NCBI GenBank assembly: GCA_903954065.1
Contig: CAJBME010000216.1
Span: 1-39,643 of the forward strand
From: an uncultured bacterium
GTDB lineage: Bacteria; Verrucomicrobiota; Verrucomicrobiia; Verrucomicrobiales; V1-33
Length of the DNA: 39,643 bases
Direction: 5' to 3'
The number at the start of each line of letters is the position of its first letter. Position 1 is the first letter of the stretch. Below, piece by piece: positions 16,979 to 25,565 of the stretch. A program made the position numbers and the translations under genes. The notes below the pieces were generated by a model. That model was given only the letters and a program-made list of their open reading frames with translations, was not told the origin of the DNA and made no database searches.

Positions 16979-18379
16979 TTATGGGCGGGTCATGCGTTCC
17001 GCGACCACCCATTGGTCGAACTGTTCCCCGGTCAAAAACCCGGTTTTGACGGCGGCTTCGCGCAGGGTCAGACCTTCTTTGTGACCGAGTTTGGCGATGG
17101 CGGCGGCTTTGTCATAACCGATGTGTTGGTTGAGGGCGGTGACGAGCATCAGGCTGTTTTGGACGTACCCGCGGACGGTGTCGCGGTTGACCTGCAGTCC
17201 GTCCAGACAATAAGCGGTGAAGCTCACCATGGTTCCGGTCAGAAGCTCCACGCTGTGTAGGAAATTGTGAATCATGACCGGATTGAAGACGTTGAGTTCA
17301 AAATTCCCCTGACTGGCAGCAAAGCCGATGGCGGCATCATTTCCCATCACCTGAACCGCGACCATGGTCATGGCTTCGCTTTGCGTTGGGTTCACTTTGC
17401 CGGGCATAATGGAGCTGCCAGGTTCATTTTCGGGAAGACTGAGTTCGCCCAAGCCGCATCGCGGGCCGGATCCCAGCCAGCGGATGTCATTGGCGATTTT
17501 CATCAAGGTGGCGGCCAGTGTTTTCAGGGCGCCGCTGGCATAGACGAATTCGTCGTGGGCGCTGAGGGCGGCGAACTTGTTGGGATGGCTTTGGAACGGC
17601 AGGGCGGTCAGGTCGGCGATGGCGCGGGCGGCGCGGTCGGCGAATTCTGGATGGCTGTTGAGTCCGGTGCCGACCGCGGTTCCTCCGATGGCCAGGTCCC
17701 GCAGCCCGCTCAGCGTTTCTTCAAGGCGCACCATGTCGCGCTCGATCAGGCTGACATAACCGGAGAACTGCTGGCCAAATGTCACCGGGGTCGCATCCTG
17801 TAGGTGCGTGCGCCCAATTTTGACAATATCATTAAATTCAATGCGTTTCGCTTCAAGAGCATCACGGAAACCGCGGGCGGCCGGCAGCAGCCGGTGAGTG
17901 ACTTCCTCCACCGCCGCAATGTGCATGGCCGTCGGAAAGGTGTCATTGCTCGACTGTGACATATTCACATGGTCGTTGGGATGCACCGGGGTCTTGCTCC
18001 CCATGACGCCGCCCGCCATCTCAATCGCCCGGTTAGAGATGACTTCGTTGGTGTTCATGTTCGACTGCGTGCCCGATCCCGTCTGCCAGATGCGCAGCGG
18101 GAAATGGGCGTCCAGATGACCCGCAATGACTTCGTCGGTTGCGGCACAGATCAAATCACACGTCTCGGACGGCAGTTTGCCCAGATCACGGTTGACCATG
18201 GCACAGGCCTTTTTGAGGACCCCCATCGCCCGGATGACGGCCCGCGGCATCGTGTCCGTGCCAATGGCAAAATACTTCAGAGAACGCTGGGTCTGCGCCC
18301 CCCAATAACGGTTCTGCACCACTTCGATGGCGCCCATGGTGTCGGTCTCAATGCGGGTCTGATCAGGGATCTGGCTCAT
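16979..18379 (-). CDS. fumC: Fumarate hydratase, class II
   Basis: This 466-residue protein matches iron-independent class II fumarase, which interconverts fumarate and L-malate in the tricarboxylic acid cycle as a cytosolic homotetramer. Visible signatures are the N-terminal [12 protein letters not shown] and [10 protein letters not shown], the substrate segment [18 protein letters not shown], the H-site region [20 protein letters not shown], the active-site loop [20 protein letters not shown], and the superfamily signature [16 protein letters not shown]. Length is normal for the family (about 460-467). Aspartase is the nearest alternative, but the sequence is fumarase-like throughout. No Shine-Dalgarno sequence precedes the ATG. 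It lies 71 nt downstream of the nuclease gene. Confidence 0.97.
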   Translation of the reverse strand: MSQIPDQTRIETDTMGAIEVVQNRYWGAQTQRSLKYFAIGTDTMPRAVIRAMGVLKKACAMVNRDLGKLPSETCDLICAATDEVIAGHLDAHFPLRIWQTGSGTQSNMNTNEVISNRAIEMAGGVMGSKTPVHPNDHVNMSQSSNDTFPTAMHIAAVEEVTHRLLPAARGFRDALEAKRIEFNDIVKIGRTHLQDATPVTFGQQFSGYVSLIERDMVRLEETLSGLRDLAIGGTAVGTGLNSHPEFADRAARAIADLTALPFQSHPNKFAALSAHDEFVYASGALKTLAATLMKIANDIRWLGSGPRCGLGELSLPENEPGSSIMPGKVNPTQSEAMTMVAVQVMGNDAAIGFAASQGNFELNVFNPVMIHNFLHSVELLTGTMVSFTAYCLDGLQVNRDTVRGYVQNSLMLVTALNQHIGYDKAAAIAKLGHKEGLTLREAAVKTGFLTGEQFDQWVVAERMTRP

Positions 18380-18450
18380 GCGACGATCAGCATGGCGCTT
18401 CCACGGGCATGGTCAACCGCCCGGCAGCCGTGGGTGGGGGAGGCCGAATT

Positions 18451-19329
18451 TTACTGGACCGGTAGGTCCAGATGGGGCTGGAGTTTTTTCAAGGTGGCTG
18501 GTCCGAGGCCGGGGACGCGCCTGAGGTCTTGTTGGGTGCGGTACGGTCTATTGGCTATCAATCGATTGGCCATTTCCTCACCGATGCCGGGAAGTCGCAT
18601 CAGGGCGTCGCGAGTGGCGGTGTTGGGGTTGATGGTGTCGCCCGGGGCGAGGGCTTGGTCATCGAGGGCCAGCGCGATTTCCTGTTCTTCACGCCGTTGG
18701 GTTTCGCGTTCGGCGATCAGGGAATCCCAATTGGTTTTCGCCCAGATGCCGACGCCTCGTTTGGCGGCCTGCAGCTCGAGGTCGGCGAGCGACGCGCGAT
18801 AATCATCCTGACGTCGGCCGTCGTACGCTTCGCGCAAGACGCCAAAAGCCCGGGCCAGTCCGCGGGCCACAAGATGGGCCCCAACGTCGATCCCGTCAGC
18901 CGTCACCACAAAGGCATACACTCTCTGGTGTCGAGCGTCACCGCGCGCGTCTGCAAAAGACGTGTGAATCGTGAATGGGCGCGCCAAGAGTCGCCGGACT
19001 TCCGCCCCCGCTGCCTCGCCAAACCCTTTGGCCAACGCAATGGCCGCCCGGGCGTCCGGAGCCGCATTCGTAATGCCAAAATACCGCCGCTGCGTCCGCA
19101 GCCGCCGCTCGTCCGTGTCGTCGTTGACGTGCCACTCCACACAGTCAACCCCGTACAACCGCACCGTTATTTCCCGCTGGTCGGCCGTGTGCACGCGGAA
19201 GCTGTCGCCGTCCGCCCACTCGGCTGGCAGCAAGCGGCAGTTTTTCAGCGTCTGCAGCGGTGTGGCGGCCTGCAGCCCTCCGGCCACCAGCACCACCAGC
19301 CACCAGCTCATGACCCACAGAGATTTCAT
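18451..19329 (-). CDS. Secreted staphylococcal-nuclease-like protein with ComEA-type helix-hairpin-helix domain
   Basis: This 292-residue protein has a signal peptide (MKSLWVMSWWLVVLVAGGLQ, cleavage near QAAT), an SNase/thermonuclease domain (about 30-200) and a C-terminal double helix-hairpin-helix (about 230-290). SNase active-site residues are present: Asp in WADGDSFRV, the Arg/Asp/Glu set in VRLYGVDCVE (Arg57, Asp62, Glu65) and the second Arg in RHQRVYAFV (Arg136). The C-terminal part (NPNTATRDALMRLPGIGEEM and RRVPGLGPATLKKL) resembles the DNA-binding domain of ComEA competence proteins. The likely role is degradation or capture of extracellular DNA, possibly in nutrition or uptake; this is inference. 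It starts 8 nt after the lepA stop codon, so the two are probably co-transcribed. Confidence 0.85.
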   Translation of the reverse strand: MKSLWVMSWWLVVLVAGGLQAATPLQTLKNCRLLPAEWADGDSFRVHTADQREITVRLYGVDCVEWHVNDDTDERRLRTQRRYFGITNAAPDARAAIALAKGFGEAAGAEVRRLLARPFTIHTSFADARGDARHQRVYAFVVTADGIDVGAHLVARGLARAFGVLREAYDGRRQDDYRASLADLELQAAKRGVGIWAKTNWDSLIAERETQRREEQEIALALDDQALAPGDTINPNTATRDALMRLPGIGEEMANRLIANRPYRTQQDLRRVPGLGPATLKKLQPHLDLPVQ

Positions 19330-19337
19330 GCGCCGCG

Positions 19338-21137
19338 TCAGTCGCCCGTCTTGAGAACCTTGATGAACGCTTCCTGCGGAATGTTCACTTTGCCGATCGA
19401 CTTCATCTTCTTCTTCCCTTCTTTTTGTTTTTCTAGGAGTTTGCGTTTACGCGAGATGTCACCGCCGTAGCATTTAGCGGTCACGTCTTTGCGGAAGGCG
19501 CGGATATTTTCACGCGCGATGATTTTCCCGCCGATGGCTGCTTGGATCGGGACTTGGAACATTTGTGGAGGGATGACGTCTTTGAGTTTTTCGCAGAGGA
19601 TGCGTCCGCGTTGTTCGGCCTTGCTGCGGTGGACGATGACGGAGAAGGCATCGACGGATTCGCCATGGATGTTGATGTCCATCTTGACGAGGTCGGAGGC
19701 GGTATATCCGGCTTGTTCGTAGTCCATCGACCCGTAGCCCCGGGTGATCGACTTGAGTTTGTCATTAAAATCGACCAAGATCTCGTTGAGCGGCAGGGTG
19801 CAGGTCAGCATGATGCGCGTGCCGTCGAGCGTCTCGGTATTGGTGACTTGTCCGCGTTTGTCCATGACCAGCGACATGACATCTCCGATGAAGTCATTGG
19901 GGATCAGGATGAAAGATTTTACGATGGGTTCGCGGATTTCGGCGATATTGGGCACGGGCGGGAGGAAAGTGGGGTTATCCACGGTGAGCTCTTCGCCATC
20001 TGTCAGGGTCAATTCATAGACGACGCCGGGGTAGGTGCTGATCACGTCCATGTTGAATTCGCGCCGCAGCCGTTCCTGAACAATTTCCATGTGGAGCAGT
20101 CCGAGAAAGCCGCAGCGGAATCCGAAGCCGAGTGCCACGCTGGATTCAGCCATGTAACGGAACGCACTGTCATTGATTTGCAGCTTGCCCATGGCCGCTT
20201 TGAGCTGCTCAAAGTCTTCCGTGCTGACCGGATAAATCCCAGCAAAAACCATCGGCTGGATTTCCTTGAAACCAGGCAGTGCTTCAATCGCCGGATTGCT
20301 CCGCTCCGTCATCGTGTCCCCGATTTTGACCTCCTTCGACTCCTTCATGTTGGCCACCACGTAGCCGACATCGCCGGGGCCGAGGTGATCAATGACCGTC
20401 TTGGCTGGAGCGAAGACACCGACTTCCTTGATCTCGTAATTTCCCTGGGTGGCCATCATGCGGATGGCCGTGCCGCGCTTGAGTATGCCGGAGAACACAC
20501 GGACATACATAATGACGCCGCGATAGCTGTCGAAAACCGAGTCAAACACGCTGGCGCGCATGTGCGGATAGTTTTCGCCGCTCGGTGGCGGGATCCGCTG
20601 GACAATGGCTTCGAGAATTTCCGTGATGCCAATGCCGTTTTTGGCGCTGGCAGGAATCGCCTCTTCATGAGGGATTTGCAGAATGTCCTCCATCTGCTTG
20701 TACACCATGGGAAGGTTGGTCGCCGGCAGATCAATTTTGTTGATGACCGGGACAATGGTCAGCTTCTGCTGGTTGGCGAGGTGCAGGTTGGCCACGGTTT
20801 GCGCTTCAACCCCCTGCGCCGCATCCACAATCAACACAGCGCCTTCACAGGCCGCCAGTGACCGGCTCACTTCATAGGTAAAATCGACATGCCCCGGCGT
20901 GTCCAGCAGGTTCAGTTTATAGGTTTTTCCATCTTTCGCGGTGTAGTGCATGGTCACCGGATGCGCCTTGATGGTGATGCCGCGTTCGCGCTCCAGATCC
21001 ATGGAGTCAAGGTGTTGCGCTTGCAGCACGCGAACAGAGACCTGTTTGGTCGCTTGCAACAGCCGGTCGGACATGGTGGTCTTACCATGATCGATGTGGG
21101 CGATGATGGAGAAATTGCGGGTCAGCTCGGTGGCCAT
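19338..21137 (-). CDS. lepA: Elongation factor 4 (LepA)
   Basis: This 599-residue translational GTPase matches LepA/EF4, which acts on ribosomes to back-translocate or remodel stalled complexes. The G1 motif is AHIDHGKTT, G2 lies in LERERGITIKAHPV, G3 is DTPGHVDF and G4 is NKID. The C-terminal domain specific to LepA is present (DISRKRKLLEKQKEGKKKMK and the final FIKVLK). Length is standard (about 600). The start is an ATG without Shine-Dalgarno sequence. It is the first gene of a two-gene unit with the secreted nuclease; LepA in many bacteria is instead paired with signal peptidase I. Confidence 0.98.
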   Translation of the reverse strand: MATELTRNFSIIAHIDHGKTTMSDRLLQATKQVSVRVLQAQHLDSMDLERERGITIKAHPVTMHYTAKDGKTYKLNLLDTPGHVDFTYEVSRSLAACEGAVLIVDAAQGVEAQTVANLHLANQQKLTIVPVINKIDLPATNLPMVYKQMEDILQIPHEEAIPASAKNGIGITEILEAIVQRIPPPSGENYPHMRASVFDSVFDSYRGVIMYVRVFSGILKRGTAIRMMATQGNYEIKEVGVFAPAKTVIDHLGPGDVGYVVANMKESKEVKIGDTMTERSNPAIEALPGFKEIQPMVFAGIYPVSTEDFEQLKAAMGKLQINDSAFRYMAESSVALGFGFRCGFLGLLHMEIVQERLRREFNMDVISTYPGVVYELTLTDGEELTVDNPTFLPPVPNIAEIREPIVKSFILIPNDFIGDVMSLVMDKRGQVTNTETLDGTRIMLTCTLPLNEILVDFNDKLKSITRGYGSMDYEQAGYTASDLVKMDINIHGESVDAFSVIVHRSKAEQRGRILCEKLKDVIPPQMFQVPIQAAIGGKIIARENIRAFRKDVTAKCYGGDISRKRKLLEKQKEGKKKMKSIGKVNIPQEAFIKVLKTGD

Positions 21138-21472
21138 GCGGAAAAAGGTATAAAAGCGCGCGATCAGCAGTGTCGTCCGCGCCGGATAAGATCGACCGTC
21201 AACCTACGGGACACTGGACAAAAGGCAAGTGGACACGGGATCCTGCCGCGGGTGGCCTGCGGATCCGGTGGCTGTCGGTTTTCAGCCAGTCTGCGCGGTG
21301 CCGGGGGCCCGACCCTCAGACGGGGGGCTGGCTCGGGGCGTATCGCCACGGGCGGCTTTTGTCATGCCGCGGGCGCCTGCGCCTGCGGGTGGCGGTCCGG
21401 AGGCATCCGTGGCCGGTCTGCGGTTCTCGGTCCACGGGTGTCAAACGTCCGCCCGAGGGGAGGGGTCGGCGA
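21138..21472. other. Intergenic region upstream of lepA
   Basis: This 335-nt GC-rich stretch should contain the lepA promoter (read on the minus strand) and the transcript end of the repeat-protein gene. I could not find a convincing -35/-10 pair or a strong terminator hairpin with a T-run. Overlapping open frames in it run into antisense of the repeat protein and are not supported. Confidence 0.5.
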
Positions 21473-22963
21473 CTATCCGGCTGTCCGGTTACTGCGTTCG
21501 ACAAGTTTTTGCTGCTCGCGGGCCAGCGATTGCTGGGCTGGGGCTGGGAGTCGAGTCCACTCGCCCTGCAGCCACTCGATGGCGGAAGCGGCATCGCTGC
21601 GATGAAATTGGCGGTAATACCGGGCGAGCACGTCGCTTTGTTGGATCGGATCGGCGATGCCGGCGGCGAGTTCCAGAGCAGCGAGCGGTTCTTGATCAGC
21701 CATGACGTCGCCGAGACTGCGGCGGGCCAGATCGCTGCGGGGTCCCGGCTCGAGCTGGGTGATCCAGTCATTGAGCCCCAGTGGGTCGGTCGCGGCCCAT
21801 GAGTTGAAAGCGCCGGAGATCCCTTGCGAGGCCACATCCGATGGCAGTGTGTCCAGCCACGCGATCGCTTGATCTGGTTCGATGGCTCCCCACGTGGTGC
21901 CCAGATGAGAAACGACTGCCCCCTTCAAAGAGGGATCGGAAATGGTTGAGCTCCAAGCCACGGCTGCTTCGATGTCGCTGGACGCCCAGACGGTGGCCAG
22001 AGTGCCGGCGGCTTCGACTTGGGAGGCTCCAGGAGGCAGCTTGCTGATCCATTGCGCGGCAGCCGCTGGGTCGGTCGTGCCCCAGATGTCTGCTAGTACG
22101 GTGGGAAGATCTCTGATGGCGGCCGTGGCCGGATCATTGCTCGAGGTTTCGCCCAGATAGGGTTCAGCAGCGAGCGCGGCCGCGGCTGGATCTTGGCGTG
22201 CCATTTCGCCCAGCGCACTGGTCAAACCCACGGACCGGTTGCCGGTGTCCCGCAGCTGGGAAGCCCACTGTAACGCCGAAGCCGGATCTTGTTGAGCCCA
22301 TGTACCCGCAATCGCCGTCAGCAGCGGTTGTGAAGTACTGCCAGTTTCAGCAAACCAAGACGCCGCCTGCTGCGGTGATCGCCGCGACCACCCCTGAGCC
22401 AGCGCCACCAAGGACTCTTCCTTGAGAGGTCCGGAAAGATTGGCTTCCATCCACTGAAAAGCACTTCGCGGGTCCTTCTGCGCCCATTGGCCCACCGAAA
22501 CCCGAATCGCTTCCGATCGCAACATGCCCGCCGGGAAATTGGTGGCCGCATAACTGGCCGCCGCCTGCGGATCTTGCGCCGCCCAGGCCTCAAAGGTCCC
22601 ACGCACAAAAGCCATCCGGTCAGTCTCACCCCCAATGCCGCTCGCCATGTCCAAGGCCGCCTGAACATTGCCCGTCGCCACATCGCGCCCTAAACGACTC
22701 AAGTCGCTCGCTTTGTGCTCAGGATTATCCGCCGACATGATCTGCTCAAGCTTGACCGACGTCTCGTCCTCGCTCATCACCCCGCCGCCCGCCGCCGGAA
22801 CGGGCGCCATCGTCGTCTCAGCACCCGAAAAGGCTGCGTCCGCACCCCACATCGAATCCGGCTGCCGCGGGGTCAGAGACCACGTAAGCGCCGAACCCGC
22901 CAAAGCTCCACCCGCGACCAGAAGGACGTTGGTGATCAAGGTTCCGTTGTGAAATGATTTCAT
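21473..22963 (-). CDS. Membrane-anchored protein with about eleven WAxxDPxxAxxW repeats
   Basis: This 496-residue protein has an N-terminal signal or anchor helix (about 9-30, LITNVLLVAGGALAGSALTW), a Ser/Ala linker, and from about residue 122 to 480 roughly eleven units of 30-33 residues. The unit consensus is WAxxDPxxAxxWxxxL...A...L, as in TFEAWAAQDPQAAASYAA, GTWAQQDPASALQWASQL and NSWAATDPLGLNDWITQL. Each unit should form a helix pair, giving an alpha-solenoid similar to TPR or Sel1 scaffolds. The last unit (YRQFHRSDAASAIEWLQG) is preserved. A protein-binding scaffold in the periplasm is the natural guess. A promoter lies 68-95 nt upstream. I know similar expanded repeat proteins from Verrucomicrobiota but no experimental function. 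Confidence 0.8.
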   Translation of the reverse strand: MKSFHNGTLITNVLLVAGGALAGSALTWSLTPRQPDSMWGADAAFSGAETTMAPVPAAGGGVMSEDETSVKLEQIMSADNPEHKASDLSRLGRDVATGNVQAALDMASGIGGETDRMAFVRGTFEAWAAQDPQAAASYAATNFPAGMLRSEAIRVSVGQWAQKDPRSAFQWMEANLSGPLKEESLVALAQGWSRRSPQQAASWFAETGSTSQPLLTAIAGTWAQQDPASALQWASQLRDTGNRSVGLTSALGEMARQDPAAAALAAEPYLGETSSNDPATAAIRDLPTVLADIWGTTDPAAAAQWISKLPPGASQVEAAGTLATVWASSDIEAAVAWSSTISDPSLKGAVVSHLGTTWGAIEPDQAIAWLDTLPSDVASQGISGAFNSWAATDPLGLNDWITQLEPGPRSDLARRSLGDVMADQEPLAALELAAGIADPIQQSDVLARYYRQFHRSDAASAIEWLQGEWTRLPAPAQQSLAREQQKLVERSNRTAG

Positions 22964-23030
22964 GGCAAAAACAGGGAAGGAGGACGTGAAATAACCGAAA
23001 GAAGAATGGCCGTGCGACGCATTCGAGAGA

Positions 23031-23058
23031 ATAATACTCGAAATTGAAAATTAGTCAA
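23031..23058 (-). promoter_or_regulatory. Sigma-70-type promoter of the repeat-protein gene
   Basis: Read on the minus strand, TTGACT (23058-23053) is followed after a 16-nt spacer by TATTAT (23036-23031), each one mismatch from the consensus hexamers. Transcription would begin near 23024, giving a leader of about 60 nt before the ATG at 22963. The leader carries no Shine-Dalgarno sequence. Confidence 0.65.
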
Positions 23059-23062
23059 TTTC
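23040..23062. promoter_or_regulatory. Candidate operator palindrome over the -35 element
   Basis: GAAATTG (23040-23046) and CAATTTC (23056-23062) form a perfect inverted repeat with a 9-nt centre, overlapping the -35 hexamer and most of the spacer of the repeat-protein promoter. The position suits a repressor site. The DNA is AT-rich here, so chance formation is possible. The neighbouring NarL-type regulator is one conceivable ligand. Confidence 0.35.
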
Positions 23063-23274
23063 AGATTCACTATAATTTAGATAAATCTATCCGAGCTGTT
23101 ACCGTAAAGAAAGCCAAATCAGTCATTTTCTGGTTCAAGCGCTCGTTTCTCGTGATCGGGAAGCATTGTTACGCGGCTCATGGGGCAGCGGTGACTCTCA
23201 TTTTTGAGAAGATGAGGAGCGAGGCAAGTTGAGAGGAGAGGAAGCGGCTCGATCGCTTGGAGGGCGGACACCGG

Positions 23275-23922
23275 TCACAGGTAGCCTTGGCTTAGGGCTT
23301 GGCGCAGCGCCTGCTTGCGGCTGTTGACGTGCAGCTTGCTATAAATATTGCGGATATGGGTGTGGACCGTGTGGCGGCTGATGCTCATGCCATCGGCGAT
23401 TTCATCATAAGTACTCCCGCGGGTGAAACTCCGCAGCACTTCCAGTTCACGGCTCGTTAAGTCTTCCTTTGGAGCCGCCGACGAAGCGGCGTCGGTCTCG
23501 TGGAACTGCGCGATCAGGTGCCTGGCGACCAACGGGCTGATAGGCGTTTCCCCGCCGAAGATCGCGCGGACGGATGCGACCAGTTCGGGGGCGAGCATTC
23601 CCTTGACGAGATAGCCGGAGGCTCCCGCGCGCAGTGCCTGAAACAGGTTGTCACGCTGTTCATGGACGGTGTGGGCCACTGCCAGCAGGTTTGGAGCTTG
23701 TCCACGGGCTGCCGCGATCAACTGGGGCCCGGTCAATCCCGGGAGATCTAGGTCGGTCAAAAGCACGTCCACCTCCTGCCAGTCAGTCTCTTTCAGCGCC
23801 GCCTCGGCCGTCTCATAGGCTCCCACCAAGCTGATGCCGTCCACCGCCGTAAAAAGCCGACGGAGGGCCGCCAGCATTTCAGGATCATCTTCCACTAAGA
23901 CAAGGCGAATCAACTTCTTCAT
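23275..23922 (-). CDS. Response regulator, NarL/FixJ family
   Basis: This 215-residue regulator has a receiver domain (about 1-120) and a LuxR-type helix-turn-helix (about 148-212). In the receiver the acidic pair is in VLVEDDPEM, the phosphoacceptor Asp57 is in LLTDLDLPG, and the conserved Lys is in GYLVKG. The DNA-binding domain is canonical: LTSRELEVLRSFTRGSTYDE followed by ISRHTVHTHIRNIYSKLHVN. The start is taken as the ATG at 23922; a TTG at 23946 would overlap the kinase gene. It follows the histidine kinase stop by 10 nt and is surely its partner. Targets are unknown; the divergent exported-protein operon at 25566 is a candidate. Confidence 0.93.
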   Translation of the reverse strand: MKKLIRLVLVEDDPEMLAALRRLFTAVDGISLVGAYETAEAALKETDWQEVDVLLTDLDLPGLTGPQLIAAARGQAPNLLAVAHTVHEQRDNLFQALRAGASGYLVKGMLAPELVASVRAIFGGETPISPLVARHLIAQFHETDAASSAAPKEDLTSRELEVLRSFTRGSTYDEIADGMSISRHTVHTHIRNIYSKLHVNSRKQALRQALSQGYL

Positions 23923-23932
23923 GTATCCGTCA

Positions 23933-25339
23933 TCAAGCGTTAGCAAGATCGTAAAATGGGGGTTTTTTGGCGATGGGGTGGAGGCTCACTGGCAGCGGGA
24001 TGATGAATCGAAGAGTGGTTCCGGAGTGACTGTGGATCGTGACGCGGCCACGGAGTTCCTCGCAGCGTCGGCGCATATTGGACAAGCCGCGACCGCCGGA
24101 ATCCGCGACCTTATCGTTTTGAAGGCCGATGCCATCATCGCGGACGGTGATACCGAAACAAAGCTTGAAGAAACGAACCCGGATGGTGGCATTGTCGGCG
24201 TGGGCGTGGCGAGCGAGGTTGCTAACAGCTTCCTTCAGGCAACGCAACAGCGAGAGCCGGGCCGCGGCATCGCTGAGTGAGTGTGTCGGCCGCTGGCCGC
24301 TGACCTGCCAGTCGAGTTGGAGGCCGTGGCCCGCCGTCAAATGCTCGGCATGCTGGCGCAGCTCCTGGAGGAATTGACCCCAGTCGACAGGACCTTTTTC
24401 AAGCACGTCCATGAGCGATCTTACCTCCCGGTTGCAATCGACAACGAGATGCTCGATGTGACGCATGAGCTCATGCCGCTCGGAGTCCTCTTCCTCGCCG
24501 CGCCCCATGGAGACCAAGAGCACGAGATTGGCCGTCATCCCGCCAATTCCGTCGTGAAGGTCGCGCAGCAGAAAGTTCCGTTGACGTAAGGCGCGCTCGC
24601 TCAATAACTCACGCTCGCGGATGGCCAGCTGCCTTTCGGTGTGGATCAGACTCTTCTGAGCCATCAATTGCGCCTCATGAAACTGCATTTTTTCCAAGAT
24701 GTGCCATTGATTAATCAGCAGCAACGCGGTGTAGGTCCAGCAAAGTAACCACAATAGCGTGCTGATGAAAACCAACACTTGGGCGGCACCGCCTGCAAAA
24801 GGTTCGGGATTTGCCTCGTGGATGACGATTAACCAGGCACGGAACACATACGAGAACGCGTAGAGCGCGGCGGCCCCACCGCTGCAATAGGCAGTCAAAC
24901 GCAGGCCTTCTCGTTGCTCGCGGAACCATTCGCGCGCCGTAAGCCCCAGAAAGATCACCATCGGCGTCGAGTAGAAGACCGGTCGCAGCCAGGTTTGCGG
25001 GGCGGCCCATCCGAACCAAAGGTAACCGGCCAGCGCAGGCACGCAGCAAAGGATGGGCCACTTCAGAACGGCCCGCCTCCCTTGGAATTCCGCTGCGCCT
25101 TGATACAGTACGGCCGTTCCCACCCAAGCCAGCAGCGTCGGCAGCCACTGGGTGAGCAGAGGAGAGTCAAAGAGCTGACGACAGAGGACCAGCAGGAGGG
25201 AACTGCCGCATAGCAGGCTGGTCAGCGCCCAACGTCCTAACCCCGGGGCGTTTCGGTTGAGTGCCCATGCGAAGCAAAAGGCGACCGCCTGGAGGATCGC
25301 GATGCCACCGGAAATCAGCGCCAGAGTAGGGATATCCAT
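23933..25339 (-). CDS. Sensor histidine kinase, HisKA_3 (NarX/DesK type), seven-TM input
   Basis: This 468-residue kinase has about seven hydrophobic helices in its first 210 residues (near 5-27, 38-55, 65-81, 94-112, 120-134, 150-172, 186-210), a cytoplasmic coiled coil (about 218-255) and a HisKA_3 dimerisation domain with His262 in LLRDLHDGIGGM. The HATPase part shows the N-box (LKEAVSNLARHA), the G1-like RDDGIG and GGRGLSNMRRRCEEL. Family members signal to NarL-type regulators, and the gene for one follows after 10 nt. The input domain has no recognised ligand-binding motif, so it may sense a membrane or membrane-soluble signal. The ATG at 25339 is chosen because the first helix begins there. 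Confidence 0.92.
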   Translation of the reverse strand: MDIPTLALISGGIAILQAVAFCFAWALNRNAPGLGRWALTSLLCGSSLLLVLCRQLFDSPLLTQWLPTLLAWVGTAVLYQGAAEFQGRRAVLKWPILCCVPALAGYLWFGWAAPQTWLRPVFYSTPMVIFLGLTAREWFREQREGLRLTAYCSGGAAALYAFSYVFRAWLIVIHEANPEPFAGGAAQVLVFISTLLWLLCWTYTALLLINQWHILEKMQFHEAQLMAQKSLIHTERQLAIRERELLSERALRQRNFLLRDLHDGIGGMTANLVLLVSMGRGEEEDSERHELMRHIEHLVVDCNREVRSLMDVLEKGPVDWGQFLQELRQHAEHLTAGHGLQLDWQVSGQRPTHSLSDAAARLSLLRCLKEAVSNLARHAHADNATIRVRFFKLCFGITVRDDGIGLQNDKVADSGGRGLSNMRRRCEELRGRVTIHSHSGTTLRFIIPLPVSLHPIAKKPPFYDLANA

Positions 25340-25565
25340 TCTCACACACCGATACGCTGAATCGACAGCCGTTCCCCACAAGTAAAATCAGTCTCTTGGT
25401 GCTGCACGTGTTGTATCCCCAAAAAATACCAAGTTCTCCAAATTGACCATGCTTCGCTAGATGATGAATGATGCGGTTCACGCCTGTTTTCCATTGCGAG
25501 GCCATCCCTCCAACGCGGTGACCTCTGTCATGGAGGCCATCCCAAGCCAAGCCAACCTCCATCTC
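25340..25565. promoter_or_regulatory. Divergent regulatory region, kinase operon and secreted-protein operon
   Basis: The two-component operon reads left and the exported-protein operon reads right from this 226-nt region. A TTGACC near 25442 is a possible -35 element for the rightward operon, but no good -10 element at the proper spacing was found. Shared control of the two transcription units from here is an inference from layout. Confidence 0.35.

Larger units (their letters stand above)
22964..23274. other. AT-rich intergenic region
   Basis: This 311-nt stretch is clearly richer in A and T than its flanks. It contains the promoter and palindrome of the repeat-protein gene (23031-23062) and the 3' trailer of the response regulator gene. 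A 62-codon plus-strand frame at 23044-23232 overlaps the promoter and is not accepted as a gene. Confidence 0.6.

Noticed and set aside
19542..20861. Open frame of 439 codons on the plus strand
   Set aside because: Antisense to lepA, which is unambiguous on the minus strand.
21170..21837. Several overlapping open frames on both strands upstream of lepA
   Set aside because: They run through GC-rich intergenic sequence into antisense or alternative frames of the repeat-protein gene and show no protein-like pattern.
23044..23232. 62-codon plus-strand frame in the AT-rich intergenic region
   Set aside because: It overlaps the promoter of the repeat-protein gene, has no ribosome binding site and no recognisable features.
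25461..25565. Upstream in-frame starts for the first exported-operon protein
   Set aside because: They would put up to 35 polar residues before a well-formed signal peptide that begins at 25566.
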